Assembly: GCA_937930535.1 (NCBI GenBank)
Contig: CALGKJ010000097.1
Location: 1-63,175 of the forward strand
From: an uncultured Clostridia bacterium
GTDB lineage: Bacteria > Bacillota > Clostridia > Lutisporales > Lutisporaceae
Reading direction: 5' to 3'
DNA: 63,175 bases
The stretch's first letter is position 1; each line of letters begins with the position of its first letter. Positions 1 through 9,218 of this stretch are shown here, in pieces. The position numbers and the translations under genes are program-made. Under the pieces are notes generated by a model. It saw nothing but the letters and a program-made list of their open reading frames with translations, had not been told where the DNA came from and did not search any database.

Positions 1-166
1 TTCTATTATTGTAAATAAATCTATTTCAGAATATCTTACCAATATGTAACAATTCAATTATATCATTGTACTCATTAAGCTTTCTATAAATATTTATAAC
101 TACTCGTTCTATGGCTGTTACACGCTGTCATCTTCAAAATCACGAATGTCATCTATAAAATAGCCC

Positions 167-208
167 AAAAATTGGGGTCAAAAAATGCACTTTTTGACCC
201 CAATTTTT
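167..208. terminator. Perfect 18-bp hairpin, bidirectional terminator-like
   Basis: The arm at 167-184 and its exact reverse complement at 191-208 surround a 6-nt loop. Each arm has a central GGGGTC/GACCCC core flanked by runs of A or T, so the structure would look like a rho-independent terminator from either strand. No gene ends immediately next to it, so a remnant of a mobile-element end is an alternative. Confidence 0.5.
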
Positions 209-300
209 GCTCATTTTTCACTTCAAAACCACAACATCTTGTGGTCAAACCCTACTTTTTCTCCTCCGAACCACAATACGTCATCAGAACTATCGCTTCA

Positions 301-356
301 ACGTGTGTTATGATAGATTGGTGATAGTAATTCGCAGTATAATTGAAGTTTACCCC
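301..356 (+). repeat. Dispersed repeat, copy A
   Basis: This 56-bp stretch matches 54265-54320 with about four mismatches in the same orientation. The shared core includes GTGATAGTAATTCGCAG and ends in a TTTACCCC run. Weaker similarity continues for some tens of bases downstream. A partial third copy lies near 58072. It may be the end of a lost insertion element; I do not recognise the family. Confidence 0.6.
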
Positions 357-1000
357 TGGGGGGTCTATAGATTTGGTAATCAGAAGCCCGAAACTCTCAT
401 AAATATGTAATCCTTAATAAAAAGATGAATTGGGGAAAATAAACCCCCGATACAAACTAATAATGTCGGAGTAAGTGCATTTTTAAAATTTTCATGTTGT
501 AGCAATAATCTGGTAATTTTTACAACCATGTCATAAAGTCATCAAGAAACTGTGGATTTGATTTAAAGTTTCATTTCATGTAATTTGCTAAGAATATAGA
601 CCAAATTTTTGAATTGCTGTTTTATAACAATTGCTAATCTTTCTACTGACTTTCTAAGGTTGTAGTAGCTTCATAGCTCAGATAAATACGCCATAGCTAC
701 TCTGATTTCCTTCTGCATTACTCACCTACAATCTGGAGAATACGTCGTAAGCAATACAGGCCTGAATCCAATTCCATTTGCCGTAGCTCAGTATTATTTG
801 ATCAATCAACATTGTATATCTTTCACCTTTATATTGAGTGCTTACACTATGTCTACTTGACTTTATAGAAAATAATACATAAAGTGTTTTGTTTATATTA
901 TACAACTAAAAACCCGAATCTTTTTCAGTGCCTCCTTATATAGCTTTTTTTATCTTATCAACCGAATTTATTATAGTCTATAACTTACTATAAAAATCTA

Positions 1001-1609
1001 TTATAATTTTTCAATTTCTTTAATGCTTCCATCATTCATAGTAATAATTTCATCAAACAACGATACTTCAGAATAATTAAATCCATGTGCAGCTATTATT
1101 ATAATTTTATTTTTTTTTACCTCCATTAAATAATTTACCACTACACTTAAGTTAATATCATCTAGTGCATTAAATGGTTCATCTAAAAGTAAAACATGTG
1201 GATTTTCCATAATTGCTTGGCAAAATGCAAGTCGTTGTTTCATACCTAAAGAATACTTTTTTACTTTTACATCTACTACATCAAGTAAATTCACTTTTTG
1301 TAAATTGTTTTCAATCTCTTTCATATTTATCTCTTTTTTTATAGAAGCCAAAAATTTTAAATTAGATCGTGCAGTTTCATGTTCTATAAAAGTTGGATTT
1401 TCAATCATAACACCATATGTATAATCAGGTTTTTCAACTGTGCCACTTGTTTCATGAATTAAATCACATAACAATCTTAATAACATTGTTTTTCCACACC
1501 CATTATGCCCTTTTAATAAGTATGTTTTCCCTTTCTCAAAAGTTAGTGAAATATCATTTAATATTTTCTTATTCTTAATCTCTTTACTTACTGATTTTAA
1601 TGTAATCAT
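1001..1609 (-). CDS. ABC transporter ATP-binding protein
   Basis: This 202-aa protein is a single nucleotide-binding domain. It has a Walker A motif (GHNGCGKT, about residues 34-41), the ABC signature YSLGMKQR, and Walker B LLLDEP, so it should power ATP-driven transport at the inner face of the membrane. It is the last gene of a minus-strand operon and overlaps the preceding membrane gene by four bases (ATGA), as do all genes of the set. The operon begins with a secreted protein, so export of, or self-protection against, that product is the likely role. It is short for an ABC ATPase but motif-complete. Confidence 0.9.
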   Translation of the reverse strand: MITLKSVSKEIKNKKILNDISLTFEKGKTYLLKGHNGCGKTMLLRLLCDLIHETSGTVEKPDYTYGVMIENPTFIEHETARSNLKFLASIKKEINMKEIENNLQKVNLLDVVDVKVKKYSLGMKQRLAFCQAIMENPHVLLLDEPFNALDDINLSVVVNYLMEVKKNKIIIIAAHGFNYSEVSLFDEIITMNDGSIKEIEKL

Positions 1610-2271
1610 GCTTCTATAACTCCTATCATTGTATTTTCAGATTTCAAATTACTTGCACCATATATCAATGCAACAATAATGATACTTTTACAAACAAACA
1701 TGCTTATTAGCATGTTTTCCCAGTTCACCGATGCAATGACAGCAAGTTGAACAATAGGGAATTTATATGACAAAAATTGACAAACTACATGCAATGACAA
1801 AACCATAAAATAAGCTATAGAAGTTCTTATGTTATTTATTTTTGCAATAATTAAAATAAGTGAGATTATAGTTAATGTCAAGAACGTTGATATCATATCA
1901 TAAATGTAGAAGCCTGTAAAAGAAAATGATACCATATAAAAAGTAAAATACACAACTTGTTTCATGCATAATATGATGAGTACATTTTTTAAGGCTACTC
2001 TTATTAGAAAAAATAGTATCCCTTTTAAACCACTACGTGCCCCAATATAATTACGTAATTGGAAGGCCGATGAAAGGCTACCTTCTATCATTGAAATAAA
2101 TATGCTCATTGTACCTATATTAAGTAATACAAGATAAATATACATTTTATTTTCAATCTTGTCATACCCTGTTGTAAGCATTTCTATAGATGTGATACTT
2201 ATTCCGTCAGTATTTCTGACGACAAGATACAATAAAAGTATTCCCGCAAAAAGTAGGAGTCTACGTTTCAT
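1606..2271 (-). CDS. ABC transporter membrane subunit, third of three
   Basis: A 221-aa hydrophobic protein with about six predicted membrane segments and no recognisable catalytic motif. It overlaps its neighbours by four bases on each side and precedes the ATPase, which makes it a probable permease subunit. The sequence does not identify a named family. Small multi-permease sets of this kind are typical of bacteriocin or peptide exporters and immunity transporters, which is the inferred role here. Confidence 0.7.
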   Translation of the reverse strand: MKRRLLLFAGILLLYLVVRNTDGISITSIEMLTTGYDKIENKMYIYLVLLNIGTMSIFISMIEGSLSSAFQLRNYIGARSGLKGILFFLIRVALKNVLIILCMKQVVYFTFYMVSFSFTGFYIYDMISTFLTLTIISLILIIAKINNIRTSIAYFMVLSLHVVCQFLSYKFPIVQLAVIASVNWENMLISMFVCKSIIIVALIYGASNLKSENTMIGVIEA

Positions 2272-2894
2272 ATCAAATACTCCTTATACCTACTTTGAAG
2301 TAATATTACCCCAATACAAATTATGTTAATTAGTGAACATAAAAGTGTTAAGACTTTCATTCCCGTTTCATTTGTAATAGTTACACTAACACTAGAATAA
2401 ATTATCAATATGACAATATTTAGTGCAAACGCTCCTAATAGTCCTAGAATTTGCTTATTGCTTTGTACAAAAACAATAAAATATACAAGATACATAAATA
2501 ATGTAAATATAAATAATCTTGTTATATTTAGAATTACAAGTTTTGTAATTGGTATATAATAACCCATCAAAAACGGAATACCCATATATATCACTAACGT
2601 GAACAAAGTATATCCACTACATAATTGAACTCCATGAGAAATAAAATATTTTAGATAATTATCCCTACAGCGTGTTACAAACATTGGTGAATTAAATGGT
2701 AATTTAAATATAAATAAGTATATAACAAAAAAAATATTCATGTCGAATAAAAATTTTCGTGGTCCGAAAAGAGCTTGCTCTAAGAATAAATATGTTTCTT
2801 GACCAACATAGTATTTTATATATTCTTCAAATATCAAATATACAATAAGACCATATAATATTCCCCATAATAATATATTCGTTTGTTTTCTCAT
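2268..2894 (-). CDS. ABC transporter membrane subunit, second of three
   Basis: A 208-aa protein made almost entirely of hydrophobic helices (about six). It has the same coupled ATGA overlaps as its neighbours, so translation is probably linked through the whole set. No soluble domain or family motif is visible. It is assigned as a permease component from hydrophobicity and operon position only. Confidence 0.7.
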   Translation of the reverse strand: MRKQTNILLWGILYGLIVYLIFEEYIKYYVGQETYLFLEQALFGPRKFLFDMNIFFVIYLFIFKLPFNSPMFVTRCRDNYLKYFISHGVQLCSGYTLFTLVIYMGIPFLMGYYIPITKLVILNITRLFIFTLFMYLVYFIVFVQSNKQILGLLGAFALNIVILIIYSSVSVTITNETGMKVLTLLCSLINIICIGVILLQSRYKEYLI

Positions 2895-3766
2895 GCTATA
2901 TAGTCCCGCCCATATCTTTTAATATTTTCCTTATAAATCGCAATAAATATTATACTACCAATCGCAATAAATGTTAACCCTATTAAACCATTAATTAATG
3001 TTGGGTGAGATGTCACTAACACCTCTCTAATATTATATATAATACTGTCAATAACAATGAAATGAGATATGCCTTCGAATAATCTATTTACATTTCCAAG
3101 TGTATTCGCAAAAATATATGTACTCATAAGAATCATAAAAGGGAACATTTGAATTATATATTTATTACTAAAAAAAATAGTACTTACTGTTGTTATAAGC
3201 AAAAGTACTATTGAATAAGCTAGCATATGCAAAATTGATAATACTAGAACTGATAAGTACTTCCCAAACGATGCACCAAATAATATAGATTGTGGGGGAA
3301 TTTGTACATTACCCTTACCAAATACAATTGTTAATGCAAAAATAACTGTAAAAAATCCAATAACATATGTAACCATATATAAAATTCGTGCAATCAGAAC
3401 TTGAATTAAATATTTTTTATATGACATTCTAGTCATAATCATAGTCCCATAATTTGATTGCATAGCGGTATATATGCTTGGACCGATTGAAACACCAAAT
3501 CCAATAATAATAATAATCCAAAACCCAACAAAAAAATCTCCTGAAAATATAAACTTCTCAAAATAGGCAAGATTTGTATAACTCGATATAATATTTGCCA
3601 CTCGTATTAAGTCAACATCCTTAGCCCCTGAGTTATAAACTGCTGTCCATTCTAGCTTTCCTAAATATGTTACATAGTAGCTACCCACTACAATAAGTAT
3701 TAACATAACAGTTAAAATTATATTAAAATTCGATTTATAATACCGTTTAAATTCTTGTTTTATCAT
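2891..3766 (-). CDS. ABC transporter membrane subunit, first of three
   Basis: A 291-aa membrane protein. One helix near residues 15-35 is followed by a soluble stretch of about 40 residues, then a further five or so helices. This resembles the general shape of ABC-2-type permeases, where a first helix and an extracellular loop precede the helix bundle. It is the largest permease of the set and the first membrane gene after the secreted protein gene, from which it is separated by about 150 bases. Confidence 0.7.
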   Translation of the reverse strand: MIKQEFKRYYKSNFNIILTVMLILIVVGSYYVTYLGKLEWTAVYNSGAKDVDLIRVANIISSYTNLAYFEKFIFSGDFFVGFWIIIIIGFGVSIGPSIYTAMQSNYGTMIMTRMSYKKYLIQVLIARILYMVTYVIGFFTVIFALTIVFGKGNVQIPPQSILFGASFGKYLSVLVLSILHMLAYSIVLLLITTVSTIFFSNKYIIQMFPFMILMSTYIFANTLGNVNRLFEGISHFIVIDSIIYNIREVLVTSHPTLINGLIGLTFIAIGSIIFIAIYKENIKRYGRDYIA

Positions 3767-3913
3767 TTTAATAATTCACACCACTCTCTTCTACAGCTTA
3801 AATAACATTTAGTACAAAAGTCATATTGTCATGTACTTTAATTACTTTTTCAGCAATTGATTGAAAAAATCTATGCAAGTTTGTCAAAAGTGTTTATCTT
3901 ATAAAACTATTAA

Positions 3914-4315
3914 TTACTTAGGATCAAATTTTAACGTTATTGTATCTGTACCTATTTGATTCCATGCGGGTTTCACTTGTGCATAATATGTATACCCAGA
4001 AGTACCTGTATTGTTAGTACCAATATACGTTGTATTAATATTAGCTACAGACACATAATCACTTCTTACCTCAAGATTTGAATTTACAAGTCGTACGCCA
4101 GGTGCTGATGTCATAGTTTTAGCCGAAGAGTAAACATTAAAATCTGCTCCTGTTGTAGTTTTCGAAGCCCCTAGCATATCACCAGTTGTTGTTGTCGCTA
4201 TAACATCATTTGTAACCTGGAAAGTACCGTAGCTACTATATGCTGCATAAGCAATTTGTAATGATAGTAAACTTATTATTAATACTATCGTAGAAATCTT
4301 TTTTAACTTTTTCAT
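3914..4315 (-). CDS. Secreted protein of unknown function heading the ABC operon
   Basis: This 133-aa protein starts at the ATG preceded by GGAGG eight bases upstream. It carries a clear Sec signal: KKLKK, then a hydrophobic core, then a likely cleavage after AYA at about residue 25. The mature part of about 108 residues is rich in Thr, Ser, Asn and Tyr, has no cysteine and looks like a beta-strand protein. I do not recognise the family. Its position upstream of a dedicated ABC transporter suggests a secreted antagonistic or envelope-active protein whose self-protection or export depends on the transporter; this is inference. Confidence 0.7.
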   Translation of the reverse strand: MKKLKKISTIVLIISLLSLQIAYAAYSSYGTFQVTNDVIATTTTGDMLGASKTTTGADFNVYSSAKTMTSAPGVRLVNSNLEVRSDYVSVANINTTYIGTNNTGTSGYTYYAQVKPAWNQIGTDTITLKFDPK

Positions 4316-4499
4316 TTTAATTACCTCCATATATTTTGGTTAACACCTACAAACTTGCATATATATTACTTACTAACATATTTCGTTTATTACGTTAGTA
4401 TTGTAATCTTAACTATATAAATCACACTAAGTAATTTACATTCTAAGACATAACCTTCGTATGGTATTTTCAGTGTCTTAGTTTATCAATCTAATAAAG

Positions 4500-4830
4500 G
4501 CACGTACTGAAATACGTATTAGGTTTAGTGATTTGTAGGAAATACTGTTTATAACCTCTGATTCTAGCTAGTCCCATAAACCCTCAAATATATTTAGATT
4601 TGGACTATATGAATGCAAGCGTTATCTAAAACTGTAACAATTTTCTCAGTTGGGTATAACTGCAAAGTTTTTTAAGTCCTCAACAGAGGCTTTGAATTCT
4701 TCTTGTTTTATGGAATCAGCCTTTACAAGCGTGTATGTAGATTTCGTAAAGAATAACCCTAAACGGTACATAATTTTTACATACCATTATTGCTGTACCT
4801 TATTACGAAGTAATTGTAAACCCATTGGAT
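4500..4830 (-). pseudogene. IS630-family transposase remnant
   Basis: Minus-strand translation gives ordered but frameshifted pieces of an IS630-type transposase. They are a helix-turn-helix end (VYNYFVIRYSNNGM), a winged segment (TKSTYTLVKADSIKQEEF), the second catalytic-Asp region (TVLDNACIH) and the C-terminal SYSPNLNIFEGLWD motif followed by an in-frame stop. Parts between these motifs are missing, so the element is long dead. No terminal repeats were identified. Confidence 0.8.
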
Positions 4831-5269
4831 AGCAAGTGAAACATTGCTATTCTTTCTGTTTGAGAATCCTACTTTATCCTGAATATTAGTGTTATAGTTT
4901 CCTTAAACATTGTTTCTTGCTCTATAATCAAAAGTCTCGGTGTTCCTGTGTTGGAGCAGAAAAAAGGGCTTAATGTCCATTATAATTATTAATGTACATA
5001 CCCACTGTATGTGCACATATATCAAACATTTTTGATATATCCACATTTAGTCACCTTTTAAATGATTATTTTTGGTAGCAATTAATTGTCTGTAATAGAT
5101 TTAGTGTGATTCATATAGGAATAAATGAATTCTGACACTACTAAACAAATTTTCTAAAACCCCATTTCCAATACCACTATAATATAACATATATTTACAT
5201 GTTATGCAATGCTTTCACAGAAAATTATTTTATTACAATTTAGTAAATATGAACTATTCTGCAGATTCC
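4831..5269. other. AT-rich gap next to the integrase; possible left prophage end
   Basis: No gene is supported. The stretch lies between the IS630 remnant and the 3' end of the outer serine recombinase, where an attachment half-site would be expected. A small hairpin occurs at about 5016-5039. Serine integrase att sites share only a very short core, so I could not find the matching right half-site by eye. Confidence 0.35.
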
Positions 5270-6682
5270 TTATTCACCTATTACTTCAACCTCTAACCCA
5301 TCAAGTAAAGTCACAACAATCTTATCCTCATCAACCACAGTCATCTTCTCCACCATTTTAAAATACAAATCCACATCAAACTGCTTGATTGGCTGGATAC
5401 ATTTAACTATCTCAATAAACCTTCTAGCAACTACCCTTTTAAGAACATCCTCCTCTTCAATCTGCTTCTTCCACTTCTCAATAAAATAATCCTTATGCTC
5501 CACCAAGGTATTAAGCACATTAACAAATACCTGATACAAAACCTTATCAGCTATATGACCACTTTCGCAACTCTTCTTACCTTTTACAGCATACTTACTA
5601 TTACATCTCCATATCAATCTTCTTCGCAGTTCATCATTGGAATTCCAAACTTTTCTGCCAAATATGCTATTGCAGTGTCCACAGATAACTCGTCCTGCAA
5701 AGGGATTGTCCACCGAAGCATAATCAACCTTGCTTATTCCATAGGTTTCAGCAAAAGTCTTTCTTCTCTTCATTTCTAGTTGTACAGCTTCCCATGTTTC
5801 TTCATCTATAATAGCAGGATGGCTGTCTTCGACTAAATATTGAGGTACTTCACCATTATTCTTCGCCCTCTTCTTGGTCAAATAATCTATGGTATATGTC
5901 TTTTGCAATAGGGCTTGCCCCTGATACTTTTCGTTACTCAGCATCTTTTGTATAGAGCCTTCATACCATGTATATTCCCCATTCCAATTAGGAACACGCT
6001 CCTCCTCAAGCTCTCTTGCTATCCTATTAGCACCCTTGCCATTAAGATAATCTGTATATATTCTTCTGACTGTTTTAGCTTGCTTCTCATTAATAATAAG
6101 GTTACCTTCGCTATCTTTATCGTAACCTAAAAACTTATTATGATTAACGATAACCTTGCCCTGCTCAAACCGCCTACGTATTCCCCAAGTAGAATTTTCA
6201 CTAATGCTCCTTGATTCATCTTGAGCTAGTGAACTTAAAATGGTCAACAAAACTTCTCCTTTTCCGTCTAAGCTGTTGATTTGCTCCTTCTCGAAAACTA
6301 CGCCTATACCTAGCTCCTTAAGCATTCTTACATAGTTTAAACAATCCAAAGTATTTCTACTAAATCTGGAGATAGATTTAGTAATAATCATGTCAATCTT
6401 TCCGGCTTTACAATCTTCAACCATTTTTTTAAACTGCTCACGTTTCTTAGTGCTAGTACCTGAAAGCGATTCATCTGCATAAATTTTCACCATCTCATAA
6501 TCAGGATGGTTGTTTATATAATTTGTGTAATACTCTACCTGTGCCTCATAGCTTGATAACTGTTCTAATTGGTCTGTGCTGACCCTGCAATACGCAGCCA
6601 TTCTCTTTTTCTGTGGTTGTATATTCTCTGCAAGACTGCTGATATTTGCTCTCGCTGGTATAACTGTAACGTTTCTCGCCAT
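5270..6682 (-). CDS. Large serine recombinase 2 (phage integrase)
   Basis: A 470-aa site-specific recombinase. The N-terminal resolvase domain has the catalytic serine in AAYCRVSTDQ (about residues 29-38) and the downstream ESRSISENS helix. It is followed by the recombinase domain (FLGYDKDSEGNL), a zinc ribbon with two CxxC pairs (CGHC near residue 336) and a coiled region. It starts at an ATG after GGAGGAG inside the 3' end of the neighbouring recombinase gene, so the two overlap by 137 bases. It is the outermost prophage gene, as expected for the integration module. Confidence 0.93.
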   Translation of the reverse strand: MARNVTVIPARANISSLAENIQPQKKRMAAYCRVSTDQLEQLSSYEAQVEYYTNYINNHPDYEMVKIYADESLSGTSTKKREQFKKMVEDCKAGKIDMIITKSISRFSRNTLDCLNYVRMLKELGIGVVFEKEQINSLDGKGEVLLTILSSLAQDESRSISENSTWGIRRRFEQGKVIVNHNKFLGYDKDSEGNLIINEKQAKTVRRIYTDYLNGKGANRIARELEEERVPNWNGEYTWYEGSIQKMLSNEKYQGQALLQKTYTIDYLTKKRAKNNGEVPQYLVEDSHPAIIDEETWEAVQLEMKRRKTFAETYGISKVDYASVDNPFAGRVICGHCNSIFGRKVWNSNDELRRRLIWRCNSKYAVKGKKSCESGHIADKVLYQVFVNVLNTLVEHKDYFIEKWKKQIEEEDVLKRVVARRFIEIVKCIQPIKQFDVDLYFKMVEKMTVVDEDKIVVTLLDGLEVEVIGE

Positions 6683-7832
6683 TTACGTTCTCCTCCTTTA
6701 TTACCGTTTTCTCCGATATATTAAGCTTGTTCACAACATCATCCTCTATGGATATGCCGTTACATGCATCTTTGCCATTTTTAATATAATTACTGCACTG
6801 CCACATTATCTTTTTACAGGAATGCTTGCTGTTCCAAGTTCTTCTCATTAATACAGCACCGCACTTACCGCATATAAGCAATCCTGATAATGGGTATCTG
6901 TTCAAATACTTAGTCGAACCTTTGGCATTTCCTTTAGCTTCGGCTCTCTTCTGCATTTCTATTTGCGCCTGCTCCCAAGCTTCCTTTGATATAATTGCAG
7001 GATGATTATCTTCTATATAAAAGCTGTCAAGCTCTCCGTTATTCCTCTTTTTCTTCTTGCTGATATGGTCTACTGTATAGGTTTTCTGTTGCATAACATC
7101 GCCCCTATACTTTTCATTCTTAAGAATGGCGGTTACACTTGTGTCATACCATTTTGCACCTGTAACAGTTGGCATTCCTTCATCATTGAGAATCCTTGCT
7201 ATTGTAAATGCCCCTTTACCTGACAAGTATTCTTCATATATCCGCTTCACAATCTCAGCTTCTTTTGGGTTTATTACCAAGTCTCCATATGCATCTTTGT
7301 CATATCCCAAGAAACGATTAGTGTTAATAACCACTTCTCCTCTTTCAAACTTTTTGCGATACCTCCATTTTACGTTCTCGCTTACGCTTCTGCTTTCTTC
7401 CTCCGCAAATGAAGAGAGGATGGAAATCATTACTTCTCCATCCCCACTCAGTGTTTTTAAATTTTCCCTTTGAAACCATATTTCTACATCAATATCCTTT
7501 AGTTCCCTTACTATTTCAAGGGTTAGTGCAGTATTACGAGAAAGCCTAGATATCGATTTAGTGATTATTAAATCTATTTTTCCTTCTCTGCAAAGCTCAA
7601 GCATCCTTTGAAACTCAGGTCTATTGTCAGTTGTGCCTGTTATACCATAGTCTGAAAACACACCTGCATATTCATATTCTGGATTATTTGATATAAGATT
7701 CTCATAATATTGTATTTGATTTTCCAAGGACTCACCTTGTTTATCTCTATCAGTGGAAACTCTCGCATATCCGCAGACTTTCTTTTTCTTTGCTTCTATC
7801 TTAACAGTCGGTTCAATTATCTTTACACGCAT
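6546..7832 (-). CDS. Large serine recombinase 1
   Basis: A 428-aa paralogue of the adjacent recombinase. The start is the ATG after GGAGGAG. It has catalytic serine motif CGYARVSTDRDKQGES, the EESRSVSENV helix, a recombinase domain (FLGYDKDAYGDL) and a zinc ribbon (CGKC then a later Cys). The C-terminus is short and reads through the start region of the second recombinase in another frame, so the usual long coiled-coil end is reduced. Two such proteins may act together, or one may serve excision or act at another site. Confidence 0.9.
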   Translation of the reverse strand: MRVKIIEPTVKIEAKKKKVCGYARVSTDRDKQGESLENQIQYYENLISNNPEYEYAGVFSDYGITGTTDNRPEFQRMLELCREGKIDLIITKSISRLSRNTALTLEIVRELKDIDVEIWFQRENLKTLSGDGEVMISILSSFAEEESRSVSENVKWRYRKKFERGEVVINTNRFLGYDKDAYGDLVINPKEAEIVKRIYEEYLSGKGAFTIARILNDEGMPTVTGAKWYDTSVTAILKNEKYRGDVMQQKTYTVDHISKKKKRNNGELDSFYIEDNHPAIISKEAWEQAQIEMQKRAEAKGNAKGSTKYLNRYPLSGLLICGKCGAVLMRRTWNSKHSCKKIMWQCSNYIKNGKDACNGISIEDDVVNKLNISEKTVIKEENVNGEKRYSYTSESKYQQSCREYTTTEKENGCVLQGQHRPIRTVIKL

Positions 7833-7868
7833 CGGCTTTACTCCTCCTATAATTGGGTACAAATTTAT

Positions 7869-7908
7869 GTAAAACAAAAGGAGGTCGGATACATATATCC
7901 AAACCTCC
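7869..7908 (-). terminator. Terminator after the SymE-like gene
   Basis: On the minus strand a GGAGGT...ACCTCC stem with a continued inner GGATA/TATCC pairing is followed by TTTTGTTTT. It sits directly after the SymE-like stop codon and before the recombinase genes, so it should end late-operon transcription there. Confidence 0.7.
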
Positions 7909-7913
7909 CTCTG

Positions 7914-8186
7914 CTATTCTCTCTTTATATTTTCTTCTGCTACCTTTTTTATTTCTTGATGCTGTATTGTTTTGTCTTGATGTTGGTTTCCTTCTTTTTC
8001 CTTACCCAATATTGATATAGTCAGATGTCCCTGCCTCTGCTCTATTACTACTTTCTGCCCTATTCTAAAACCTAGTTTCCTCAACCACTTACCGTGTAAC
8101 CGTATTGATGGTACTTCTTGATAAAGATATGCCGACTGACCTGTTACTGATAGAATCCGTATATCCTTTTCTTCACTAATATTCAT
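7914..8186 (-). CDS. SymE/AbrB-fold toxin-like protein
   Basis: A 90-aa protein whose central part (about residues 25-60) matches the SymE family pattern: P-S-I-R-L-x-GKWLRKLGF-x-x-GQKVVIE. SymE is an AbrB-fold endoribonuclease-type toxin controlled in E. coli by an antisense RNA. A good AAGGAG site precedes the ATG. The C-terminal 25 residues are hydrophilic and Gln/Lys-rich. Here it sits between the lysis and integrase genes. A divergent structured transcript starts about 130 bases upstream but does not overlap the coding sequence. Confidence 0.75.
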   Translation of the reverse strand: MNISEEKDIRILSVTGQSAYLYQEVPSIRLHGKWLRKLGFRIGQKVVIEQRQGHLTISILGKEKEGNQHQDKTIQHQEIKKVAEENIKRE

Positions 8187-8279
8187 AGCACAAGACTCCT
8201 TTCAAATATGTATTCGAAAGAAAATAAATAAAGCACACTGCAGAATTGATATAACCCTACACTGCGCCTTTTTGTATTA

Positions 8280-8490
8280 TTGTGCTTAATAGCAAATTAA
8301 TATATAATAAATACATGGTCGCTGTGACAGCTTTTGCTGTCTGTGTTAGGTAGTATGTTTACCTGCATAGGCTTCCGAGTGTTGGTCGCACTCGAAAGAC
8401 ATGGCGTCCTTATTTAGTTTCCTTGTATTACATGTTAGCTCACAAACCCTTATTTTTCAAGTCATATGTCCAATCTATCAAGACTTTTTT
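8280..8490 (+). ncRNA. Putative structured RNA divergent from the SymE-like gene
   Basis: A plus-strand promoter, TTGTGC (8280-8285), 17 bases, TATAAT (8303-8308), would start an RNA near 8315. The transcript can form a perfect GACAGC-TTTT-GCTGTC hairpin (8326-8341), an AGGTA/TACCT hairpin (8348-8364) and a CGAGTG/CACTCG hairpin (8376-8394). It then reaches a weak stem with a T run at 8459-8488, just where the amidase gene ends in the opposite direction. No reading frame is convincing. A regulatory RNA for the SymE-like gene or the lysis genes is possible; the family is not recognised. Confidence 0.45.
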
Positions 8491-9218
8491 TATCTTCTAT
8501 CATTTAAAAAAGCTACCACTCTTTTAATAAGAATGGCAGCGTATTCTCCAAGAACCATCTTTCCTTTTACAGCATTTTCATTCCAATACTCTGGCACATT
8601 GATTATTCCAAGCTTGTGTAATAGATTTATGTCACTCCGTATATTTGTATTAGTTTCTTCAAATGGTATATCAAAATACTTAAGTATCCCCTTTGCAAGA
8701 GCAGTACCTATCAGCTCAATATTAGACATAATCCATTCAGCATCCTCGGCACAATCGTGAAAAGCTACCTCCACTAAAGTAGCAACAGCATTTGTATAAG
8801 CTACTTCATACATATGCTTTTTTGTTCCGTAGAAATTAAAGCCTTCTTTAACTCCCCTATCCTCGGTAGGTGTTAATGGTGATAGTAACTCATATGCAAA
8901 TCTAGCAAGCCTTTCTCCTTCACTTCCAAAACGATAACAGAAAATTTCACTTCCTCTTGATTTACCATCACTGGCATTAGAGTGAATACTAAAATGTATA
9001 TCTACCTCTTTATCATTACTGTCTGCTACAAGCTGAGGAATAGTCATATTCAGCTTATTCCTATATACTACAATACCATGCTGCTTAAGTATTCTTTCTA
9101 CTACATCTGCCACTTCATTCATTTTTTGTTCTTCTGTACCATAGTTGTTAACTCCAATATTCTTCTCTTGTGTTGATGGACTTAAATATACTGATTTATT
9201 GCTTATTATTTTCGTCAT
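8490..9218 (-). CDS. Endolysin, N-acetylmuramoyl-L-alanine amidase
   Basis: A 242-aa phage lysin. The first about 175 residues form a zinc-dependent Amidase_3 domain: VYLSPSTQEKNIGVNNYG, EVDIHFSIHSNAS and the VEVAFHD motif holding a metal-binding or catalytic Glu. It cleaves the bond between muramic acid and the stem peptide. The remaining about 65 residues contain a small helical segment that may bind cell wall. The start overlaps the holin gene by 23 bases, a usual lysis-cassette arrangement. It has no signal peptide, as expected for a holin-dependent lysin. Confidence 0.92.
   Translation of the reverse strand: MTKIISNKSVYLSPSTQEKNIGVNNYGTEEQKMNEVADVVERILKQHGIVVYRNKLNMTIPQLVADSNDKEVDIHFSIHSNASDGKSRGSEIFCYRFGSEGERLARFAYELLSPLTPTEDRGVKEGFNFYGTKKHMYEVAYTNAVATLVEVAFHDCAEDAEWIMSNIELIGTALAKGILKYFDIPFEETNTNIRSDINLLHKLGIINVPEYWNENAVKGKMVLGEYAAILIKRVVAFLNDRR

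Larger units (their letters stand above)
1..1000. other. Intergenic region without a supportable gene
   Basis: No reading frame of convincing length, composition or start signal was found on either strand. The stretch is AT-rich. It contains a perfect hairpin at 167-208 and one copy of a dispersed repeat at about 301-356. The minus strand between about 660 and 850 gives short stop-interrupted peptide stretches that may be decayed coding DNA, but I cannot name a family. Confidence 0.5.

Noticed and set aside
207-410. A 67-aa plus-strand frame at the left end
   Set aside because: It runs through the hairpin arm and dispersed repeat, has no ribosome binding site and unlikely composition.
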